Of a stretch of DNA of 64,000 nt, positions 57,887 through 64,000 are shown piece after piece. How positions within the stretch are numbered: the first letter of the stretch is position 1; each line of letters starts with the position of its first letter. Under the pieces are notes generated by a model that saw nothing but the letters and a program-made list of their open reading frames with translations, did not search any database and was not told where the DNA came from. The translations under genes were made by a program, and so were the position numbers. This DNA comes from a virus. The stretch is from positions 173,916-237,915 of the IMG/VR virus record IMGVR_UViG_3300043464_002284. One strand, 5' to 3'.

Positions 57887-58798
57887 ATGGCCAAACAATT
57901 AGATCCATTTGTAAAATTTGTGGGACAAATATGTCGCAAGTGTTGCGATTGTAGGATATTAGACCCAAATGGAACCAACCCAAATTTAAAGTGCTGTAAT
58001 AGTTTGGAAGGAGTTACGCCACAATGTTACGATCCCAAAGACAGTTGTATGGAATGCATAGATGTATTCCCGGCGCCTGCTGCAAATTCAAATGAACCAA
58101 AACAAAAATTAGTACCTAAATGCCAAGAACAATCATTAAAATTTGTACATGAAAATAAAAACAAATGTTGTGATGGTGAATGTTATGATAATTGTAGTGA
58201 GTGTATAGAGAAAAAAGTTCAATTAAAATTTAATAATAGTACACCCCCCGCAAAAAAAGAATCAAAAACCGATCCAGACAAGATATATATCTGTTGTGGT
58301 GGAACAACAGTCTCAGCCCCCAAAAGAGAAGCTGATTGTTATGAGTGTGTAGATACACTAGAAAAATACATCTTAAATGATGGCAGAGAAGTTACATATA
58401 CTAAGAGTGTTCCAAGACTAAAAGAACCACCACAGGGCAAAACAACATGCTGTTACGGAGAATGGTATGATCCTAAGGAACCCTGCGATACATGCGACGA
58501 TGATGGAAAAAAATTAATCAAATTAGCATGCAATCCGCCTAAATTTGCAACAAACATATGGGATTATGTGCTTAATAAGGCATGCTGTAATGGTGAATGT
58601 TATAATCCAACATGTTATGACTGTATTAAAACAGAAGCTGGTACTTCGACTATAACACCAAAACTTGATTGCAAATGCTGTATTAATTATAGCTATCCGA
58701 TTTCAAGTCAATGTTGTAAGGGTAAACAATTGTGCTGTGTTGGTAGCTCATCTGAGCCTTCAGAATGCTATGATCCTAATTGCGATGTGTGTACCTAA
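57887..58798 (+). CDS. Cysteine-rich repeat protein
   Basis: 303 residues. Repeating units of the form CC-x-G-x-C-Y-D/N...C-x-x-C, for example CCDGECYDNCSEC and CCNGECYNPTCYDC, spaced by 30-60 residues. No signal peptide and no known domain; the cysteines suggest many disulfides or metal sites. It is the small partner of the giant protein that follows and has the same repeat. It probably forms a rigid filament or coat on the virion. Confidence 0.6.
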   Translation: MAKQLDPFVKFVGQICRKCCDCRILDPNGTNPNLKCCNSLEGVTPQCYDPKDSCMECIDVFPAPAANSNEPKQKLVPKCQEQSLKFVHENKNKCCDGECYDNCSECIEKKVQLKFNNSTPPAKKESKTDPDKIYICCGGTTVSAPKREADCYECVDTLEKYILNDGREVTYTKSVPRLKEPPQGKTTCCYGEWYDPKEPCDTCDDDGKKLIKLACNPPKFATNIWDYVLNKACCNGECYNPTCYDCIKTEAGTSTITPKLDCKCCINYSYPISSQCCKGKQLCCVGSSSEPSECYDPNCDVCT

Positions 58799-58816
58799 TT
58801 TTTAAAGAAATATTTT

Positions 58817-61800
58817 ATGCCCGTTAAAAAAACAGTCTGCGAAAAACCACTCGAATGTTGCAAAGACCAAGCTACTCAAACAACGGAATGCTATGATCCA
58901 ACAAAATGTGAAGTTTGTGTTGGAGGAAAAGTTATCAAAGAGGCATCTAATAATGATGAATTAAAAAAGAAATGTAAAGAATGCCAGAAAACTGAAGTTA
59001 AAGATGTGGCTGATCCGACAATAGTCATTCATACACTGTATAATACAATTGATTTGTGTGATAATCCGGAATTTGGAACACAGAATAAGCCAAATTGTTG
59101 TTTTGGTACTTGTTGGAATGAAGATACTGATAAGTGTAAAAGATGTGACGCTACTCTTGGAGTAGTAGATAAATATGATAGCTTTAACATATGCGAAATA
59201 TGTGATCCAGCAACAGGAAACAAAATAACGAAACCATGCCCACAAGGCAAAGAATGTTGTCCTTCTCAATCTGAAGAATGTGTTGACATTTGTCATTGCG
59301 ATGGAGACAATACTATGACTCCTTGCGGCGCCTGTGGGTGTTGCGAACCATGCGAAAAATGTGAAAATGGAAATAAAATTACGGGCGCTTCAATTTCGTC
59401 ATCTGACGAATTTGAATGTAAAGTTTGTGACAAAGGAGAAAAAGTAAGCGCATGTGGAACTTGGGGTACGTGTTGTGGCGGAAAATGTATTAGCAATAAT
59501 GCTTCGGCTTGTGAATATTGTGGTTATTCCGGTTCTCCAACAAGTACTTGTACTAATTTCAGTCCAAATTGTTGTGGTACTGAATGTTGGAATCAAGATA
59601 CTGATAGGTGTTACAAGTGCGTGTCGGGTCCAAATAGGCCTCCAGTATTGGTTGCAAAATGTGGTATTTCGGATCCTAACCATATAGCAGATAAGCCGTT
59701 ATGTTGTAATGGTCAGTGTTACGATCCGAAAGGATGCGAGATATGCATTAATAATACCACTCTGAGATACATTATAGAAACTGATTCAGAAGGCTGCTGT
59801 ACTAATTATGATGGCGATAGAATAGTTTCAAGAAAATATACAAAAGCTACACATACTTGCTGTAATGGAGATATAGTTCCAAAAAATGAGTGTTGTGGTA
59901 ATTCTAGAATAAATACTAATGGCATTAAATGTTGTAATGATCTACCATATAATACAGATACAGATATGTGCTGTGATAACAAAATAATCAAAAAAACAGA
60001 TGATATTGATTGTTGTGTATATAAAGATCCTGTGGGAGATATTTTTTTAGAAAGAACATATGAAACAAGATGTGAAAAATGCACAACAGACGGAGTCATC
60101 AAAACATATGATGAGGGATGCTATAGCTGTTCATGGGAAGAAGGTCCAGTATTGATATGTGACAGTAAAAAACCTGACTGTTGTAGCTCCTGGAATATAG
60201 ACACAGCAAACGACAAAAAGGGGAAATGTTGGAATAAAGAACTACAAAAATGCGAGATGTGCGATGATGGTTCAATAGTCCCAGTAAAAGGATTAGTAGA
60301 ATTTCCTAGCTACGACCCACCTCATAAGACTGCTTTAGATGCCGATGACCTTCGTGGGGTAGCGACATGTTGCGGAGGAAAGTGGTACAGAAATACTGAC
60401 GATAGTTTACTCTTACAAGACTGGGCCCCTGAATTTCTTGAATTTCTTGGTCCGTTAAATATAGGACCAAAAACATGCTATGAGTGTATTAATGACTCAG
60501 TTGATAAATATTGTCTTTTTGAATATGACATTACCGAAAAACTATGGAAACCAAAAGATGTCAAAAAAGATCCAAAGATCGAATGCTGTATAGTTAATGG
60601 AGTAAGACAATGTTATAGTAAATGCGAATACAGATGCGTTCCAGACGGAAACACCTTCAAGCTTGAAGAAAACACCTCTGGATCATTGTCTCTAATACAA
60701 GATGTCACAAATGCTAAATTCAAATGTTGTCTTTTTACTCAAACACAATTCAATGAAAATTGTGAAATTTGCACCCCGATGGGCGTCTTGCCAAGATTAG
60801 ACTGTAAGTCTTGTTGTGATTATTTATGTTGCAAAAATGATTGTTGCGATGGTACTCCAGAATTTTGTTGTCCAGATAATTCTCCCAAATGTGTGGGTGG
60901 CGGTTTATGTTGCAAAAATGATGAAATAAAATGCGGATCGGTTTGCTGTCCATCAAATAGATGTAGTGGTAATGGTATCTGCTGTCCAGAGGGACAAGAA
61001 GTTTGCGGATCCTCTGGCGCATGCTGCCCAATAGGGTCTTGCTGCGCCAATGGAGAATGCGCATCTAGCAATCAAATTTGTTGTGGTGGATCTCCTAAAA
61101 ATCTCAATGAGTGCTCTGAATGCTGCAATAATACTTGTGTAAATACTTCACAAAAATGCTGTAACGATACTGATAATAATCAGTTTATCTGTAGCGATAA
61201 TCAAATATGTTGCGGTGATTCTTGTTGCAATAGCGGTGACGCATGTTGCGATGGAACTTGTTATAATTCGCTAAACTGCGAAAAATGTACAAATTTTGGT
61301 ATAGTAGGCCTAGAACTAAATGAAGCTTGTTGTGCTGGTATGACATATAGACCGATTGATTGTGAGAAATGTGAAAACGGAGTTAAAAAACCTTATATAA
61401 GTACTAGTAATGTCTGTTTTTGTTATAAAGGACAAGAATATTGTACATGTCCAATAGCTGGTTTGCGCATAGAAATAGATACGGAAAATACAGGACATTG
61501 CTGTGATGCTGCTACTTTTAAGGTTAGGCTGGTTAGTGCTTTGAGTGGTCAAGGCTCAATAATTGGTTCAGTTAATTTAAATAATTCAGATTCCTGCATC
61601 CCACCATTCAGACAAATAACTGTATCAGACGATGCAGCCAGGGATCTATTAAATAATTTAGTTGGACAAGATTGTTGTAATTTTAGGTTAGAATTAGTAT
61701 GCGACCCAACTGGATTCGGTGCCTTTCAGCCCTTCGGTCCTGATCAATGTCATACCTCCATAGCGAACGGAAGAGTCTTTAAGACACTATCTAACGGATC

Positions 61801-61876
61801 AGAATCACTGATATGGAGTGGGTATTTAGATAATACTGGAACATTTAATATTTGTGATGAAACACTATTACCATAA
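58817..61876 (+). CDS. Giant cysteine-rich repeat protein
   Basis: 1019 residues. Dozens of units follow the same plan as the preceding gene, such as [41 protein letters not shown] and [15 protein letters not shown]. The last ~140 residues lack the repeat and look like a compact beta domain. No signal peptide. Free cysteines at such density in a cytoplasmic product are unusual, so oxidation probably occurs after release from the cell, as in an extracellular fibre. The alternative is a metal-binding protein. Confidence 0.65.
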   Translation: MPVKKTVCEKPLECCKDQATQTTECYDPTKCEVCVGGKVIKEASNNDELKKKCKECQKTEVKDVADPTIVIHTLYNTIDLCDNPEFGTQNKPNCCFGTCWNEDTDKCKRCDATLGVVDKYDSFNICEICDPATGNKITKPCPQGKECCPSQSEECVDICHCDGDNTMTPCGACGCCEPCEKCENGNKITGASISSSDEFECKVCDKGEKVSACGTWGTCCGGKCISNNASACEYCGYSGSPTSTCTNFSPNCCGTECWNQDTDRCYKCVSGPNRPPVLVAKCGISDPNHIADKPLCCNGQCYDPKGCEICINNTTLRYIIETDSEGCCTNYDGDRIVSRKYTKATHTCCNGDIVPKNECCGNSRINTNGIKCCNDLPYNTDTDMCCDNKIIKKTDDIDCCVYKDPVGDIFLERTYETRCEKCTTDGVIKTYDEGCYSCSWEEGPVLICDSKKPDCCSSWNIDTANDKKGKCWNKELQKCEMCDDGSIVPVKGLVEFPSYDPPHKTALDADDLRGVATCCGGKWYRNTDDSLLLQDWAPEFLEFLGPLNIGPKTCYECINDSVDKYCLFEYDITEKLWKPKDVKKDPKIECCIVNGVRQCYSKCEYRCVPDGNTFKLEENTSGSLSLIQDVTNAKFKCCLFTQTQFNENCEICTPMGVLPRLDCKSCCDYLCCKNDCCDGTPEFCCPDNSPKCVGGGLCCKNDEIKCGSVCCPSNRCSGNGICCPEGQEVCGSSGACCPIGSCCANGECASSNQICCGGSPKNLNECSECCNNTCVNTSQKCCNDTDNNQFICSDNQICCGDSCCNSGDACCDGTCYNSLNCEKCTNFGIVGLELNEACCAGMTYRPIDCEKCENGVKKPYISTSNVCFCYKGQEYCTCPIAGLRIEIDTENTGHCCDAATFKVRLVSALSGQGSIIGSVNLNNSDSCIPPFRQITVSDDAARDLLNNLVGQDCCNFRLELVCDPTGFGAFQPFGPDQCHTSIANGRVFKTLSNGSESLIWSGYLDNTGTFNICDETLLP

Positions 61877-61893
61877 TTGTAGGTAAAATTATA

Positions 61894-63051
61894 ATGGCAG
61901 AAATAGACATTAATAAAAGTAAACCAGATAAAGAAGTAGATAATAGCGACTTGTTCGTTAATTATCCATTTCAAGGACAAGGAAGAACTGATGGGGATAC
62001 TCCAGCAGAAATAGATAGATTAAATAATTTTGCTAATTTATTAGCTGGTAGGTTTTTTAGATCAAACAGAAATCCTGTCAATACTCCTACTCCTACTCCT
62101 AGTTACGGGGCTCCACCTACTCCAACCCCAACAAATAGTAGAACACCCACACAAACCAGAACTCCAACCCCAACCTTAACACCAACACAATCGGTCACCC
62201 CCACCTTAACAGTAACTCCCACAAGCACAATAACTCCTACGCTAACCGCATCTGTAAGTCCCACAAATACTCCGACGAATACTCCAACAGCAACAACCAC
62301 TCCTACTCCAACAGCTACTAGTACGGCTACGCCAACGGCTACGGCTTCAGCTACGCCAACAGTTACACCAACCAACACGCCAACTAACACACCAAGCGTT
62401 ACTGCAACGCCAACAGCAACAAATACAGCTACCCCAACCGTTACGCCAACAGTTACGCCAACGGCTACAGCGTCAGCTACTCCAACAGCCACAGTATCGG
62501 CTACTCCAACTAACACTTCAAGCGCCACACCTACTGTAACTCCAACGGCCACGGCTTCGGCTACTCCGACATCTACAGTAACCGCAACTCCAACTGAAAC
62601 TCCAACAGCTACCCCAACCAACACGCCAACTAACACACCAAGCATAACACCCACAGAAACTCCTACTAATACTCCGTCGGTAACGCCTACTAACACATCA
62701 ACAGTCACAGCTACTCCAACAGCCACCCCAACCCCATCAGCATACTCTGGTTTTGATGTATATCTTGGCATAACATCAGGGAACTATGTTTCTGGCGGCG
62801 GAGTAACTCTATATGGAGCAACTGGTAGTCGTTTATATTTTGACGAGCTATCTTCGATTAATAATCCTTTGAACTTTACAGAAATTAGATTATACATAAA
62901 CAATACATATACTTATCGAATGACGGTATTCACTGAAATCATAACGGCAAACCTACCATTTGTATTAATATCTAGTACTGGTGTCGTATATCAGTCTAGT
63001 TTTGGGGCAGGATATAGTGTTGGAGCAGATAGGAGAATAGATTTAGTCTAA
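61894..63051 (+). CDS. Fibre-like protein with long Thr/Pro repeat
   Basis: 385 residues. N-terminal domain (1-65), then about 210 residues of Thr/Pro/Ala/Ser repeats of the TATPT, TNTPT and TVTPT kind (about 66-285), then a globular C terminus (about 285-385). The repeat is an extended, likely O-glycosylated stalk. A minus-strand frame through it is a mirror of the repeat, not a gene. Starts 17 bases after the giant protein. Confidence 0.7.
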   Translation: MAEIDINKSKPDKEVDNSDLFVNYPFQGQGRTDGDTPAEIDRLNNFANLLAGRFFRSNRNPVNTPTPTPSYGAPPTPTPTNSRTPTQTRTPTPTLTPTQSVTPTLTVTPTSTITPTLTASVSPTNTPTNTPTATTTPTPTATSTATPTATASATPTVTPTNTPTNTPSVTATPTATNTATPTVTPTVTPTATASATPTATVSATPTNTSSATPTVTPTATASATPTSTVTATPTETPTATPTNTPTNTPSITPTETPTNTPSVTPTNTSTVTATPTATPTPSAYSGFDVYLGITSGNYVSGGGVTLYGATGSRLYFDELSSINNPLNFTEIRLYINNTYTYRMTVFTEIITANLPFVLISSTGVVYQSSFGAGYSVGADRRIDLV

Positions 63052-63062
63052 ACGGATATAAT

Positions 63063-64000
63063 ATGAAACAAGATAAACAAATAATAGACGACCTATCTGC
63101 TTTATATGTACCACCAGCTCCGGGCGGCGGTCCACCTCCAGGCGGACCTCCACCCCCACCAGGACCGGGTGGGTATGTCGGCCAACCATGGAATATTAAT
63201 GCTGGTAAAATTTTAACAGAATATCTAGGCACTGATATTATTTCTATTGACTCTTTAAATAGTTTACAGTATATAGATAAAATTTGTAAATATGTTAATG
63301 GTTCTCTTATTTGCTGGGATGGGGACGAGCCATCTTTTTTAAGAGGTTTTAGTACATTAGATCCTAATACTGGTTATTTAATATTATCTAAAAGTTCTGC
63401 TGTCTTTCCTTATGTTATCTGGTACTACGATCCTGTAGTTCCATCAACGAGATCCATAACATCAGCTTATCAGATAGTCACATACCTAGGTTCTGAATTA
63501 GTATTAGATGACAACCCAGACTTTATCAATAACATTGTCAAAATTTTTAATCTCAACAATAACAGTCCGTTAACATGGATTAAAGCAGAACCATCTTTTG
63601 CTCAAGGGTTTGGTTCTTTGGAGTACGGCAAGACCTACTTATTTGTAAGCTCCAACACACCGTACTTGCTATATAATAGTGTCACGCCTACCCCAACAGC
63701 CACACAAACACAAACTCCTACAATCACGCCAACCAGCACGGCTACGCCAACAGCCACAGCGTCAGCTACTCCAACAGCAACAGCCACGGTAACTCCAACT
63801 GAAACCCCAACAGTTACCCCAACCGAAACACCTACTAACACGCCCAGTGTAACTCCCACTGAAACACCAACAGCAACCAGCACGGCTACGCCAACAGCCA
63901 CAGCGTCAGCTACTCCAACAGCAACAGCCACGGTAACTCCAACTGAAACCCCAACAGTTACCCCAACCGAAACACCTACTAACACGCCCAGTGTAACTCC
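63063..64000 (+). CDS. Fibre-like protein with Gly/Pro hinge and Thr/Pro repeat, cut by window
   Basis: At least 312 residues; the frame is open at the right edge. A short N terminus, a GGGPPPGG hinge (about 19-37), then two similar blocks in a globular region (each with an YLG....I...D...N...I pattern, ~45-190), and a Thr/Pro/Ala/Ser stalk from about residue 205. Within the stalk a perfect 144-bp unit is repeated in tandem. The gene follows 61894 by 11 bases and has the same plan. Confidence 0.7.
   Translation, partial: MKQDKQIIDDLSALYVPPAPGGGPPPGGPPPPPGPGGYVGQPWNINAGKILTEYLGTDIISIDSLNSLQYIDKICKYVNGSLICWDGDEPSFLRGFSTLDPNTGYLILSKSSAVFPYVIWYYDPVVPSTRSITSAYQIVTYLGSELVLDDNPDFINNIVKIFNLNNNSPLTWIKAEPSFAQGFGSLEYGKTYLFVSSNTPYLLYNSVTPTPTATQTQTPTITPTSTATPTATASATPTATATVTPTETPTVTPTETPTNTPSVTPTETPTATSTATPTATASATPTATATVTPTETPTVTPTETPTNTPSVT
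63731..64000 (+). repeat. Perfect 144-bp tandem repeat in a fibre gene
   Basis: A 144-bp unit (63731-63874) is repeated without a single change in the next 126 bases up to the window edge (63875-64000). It encodes 48 residues of Thr/Pro/Ala/Ser. Exact identity indicates recent duplication or gene conversion, and an assembler could miscount copies here. Confidence 0.9.

Noticed and set aside
62103-62771. Long minus-strand open frame rich in Gly/Val opposite the Thr/Pro repeat
   Set aside because: It is the mirror of the repetitive plus-strand stalk, has no ribosome site and no independent composition.
63635-63985. Minus-strand frame at the right edge
   Set aside because: The same mirror effect of the 144-bp Thr/Pro repeat.
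62080-64000. Repeats considered as a CRISPR array
   Set aside because: Units are in-frame coding repeats with no unique spacers of constant size.
1-64000. Stop-codon recoding, as in some large phages
   Set aside because: TAA, TAG and TGA all end well-supported genes (for example TAG at 504, TGA at 10240), often in tight overlaps with the next start.
1-64000. Bacterial chromosome instead of phage
   Set aside because: rIIA/rIIB, endonuclease VII-like, many HNH genes, phage-type ligase, fibre genes and very short unknown genes outweigh the few bacterial-type genes. It cannot be fully excluded without terminase or capsid genes.

Overview
The window is an AT-rich, densely coded stretch with almost no non-coding DNA and long runs of overlapping start/stop codons. 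It reads as part of the genome of a large tailed phage rather than a bacterial chromosome. The evidence is a T4-type rIIA/rIIB pair, a phage-style ATP-dependent DNA ligase, a RepB-like primase, an endonuclease VII-like gene, several free-standing HNH endonucleases, a phage-encoded tmRNA and tRNAs, holin-like membrane genes, and a block of fibre-like virion proteins. All three stop codons are used as stops, so there is no sign of recoding. The host is unknown. A Tat-signal DUF1501 protein, a family especially abundant in Planctomycetes, is the only taxonomic hint and it is weak. No terminase, portal, major capsid or DNA polymerase gene was recognised, so those modules must lie outside the window.

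Layout. 1-14.4 kb: early-type genes, mostly short, each group behind a sigma70-like promoter (TTGACA / TATAAT). They include two calcineurin-like phosphoesterases, a tRNA, a complete tmRNA (3049-3400), DUF1501, endonuclease VII-like, DNA ligase, HNH, a HhH glycosylase-like gene, PspC, a second tRNA, a mini-kinase-like gene and many unknowns. 14.5-25.8 kb: rIIA, rIIB, a structured RNA gap, primase, a small gene resembling the RuvB-binding domain of RuvA followed directly by RuvB, an actin-like ATPase, an HNH gene, and two serine proteases (subtilisin-like and trypsin-like). 25.8-33.6 kb, minus strand: one tight operon of glycosyltransferases with two FkbM-type methyltransferases, behind its own promoter at 33605-33633. 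33.7-46.4 kb, mainly plus strand: a macro-domain protein, SDR, 2OG-Fe(II) oxygenase, more glycosyltransferases (including GT90/CAP10 and an AbfB-fused enzyme), UDP-galactopyranose mutase, a nucleoside deoxyribosyltransferase-like gene, a SET-domain protein, a methyltransferase and GMP reductase. 46.4-51.5 kb: a phage head-region-type small protein, a bacterioferritin-like protein, a sigma-like factor, a ClpP-like protease and a DeoC-like protein. 51.6-64 kb: fibre-like proteins, a holin-like cassette with a papain-like peptidase, two very cysteine-rich repeat proteins and two Thr/Pro-repeat proteins, the last running off the right edge.

How it may work together. The left half looks like nucleic-acid metabolism and host takeover, with translation rescue by the tmRNA. 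The middle third is an unusually large sugar island with twelve glycosyltransferase-like genes on both strands, a galactofuranose precursor enzyme and sugar or protein modifiers. It could build a glycan on the virion or remodel the host surface. The right end looks like the virion surface: extended, Pro/Thr-rich and cysteine-rich filaments, plausible substrates for that glycosylation. This last link is inference.
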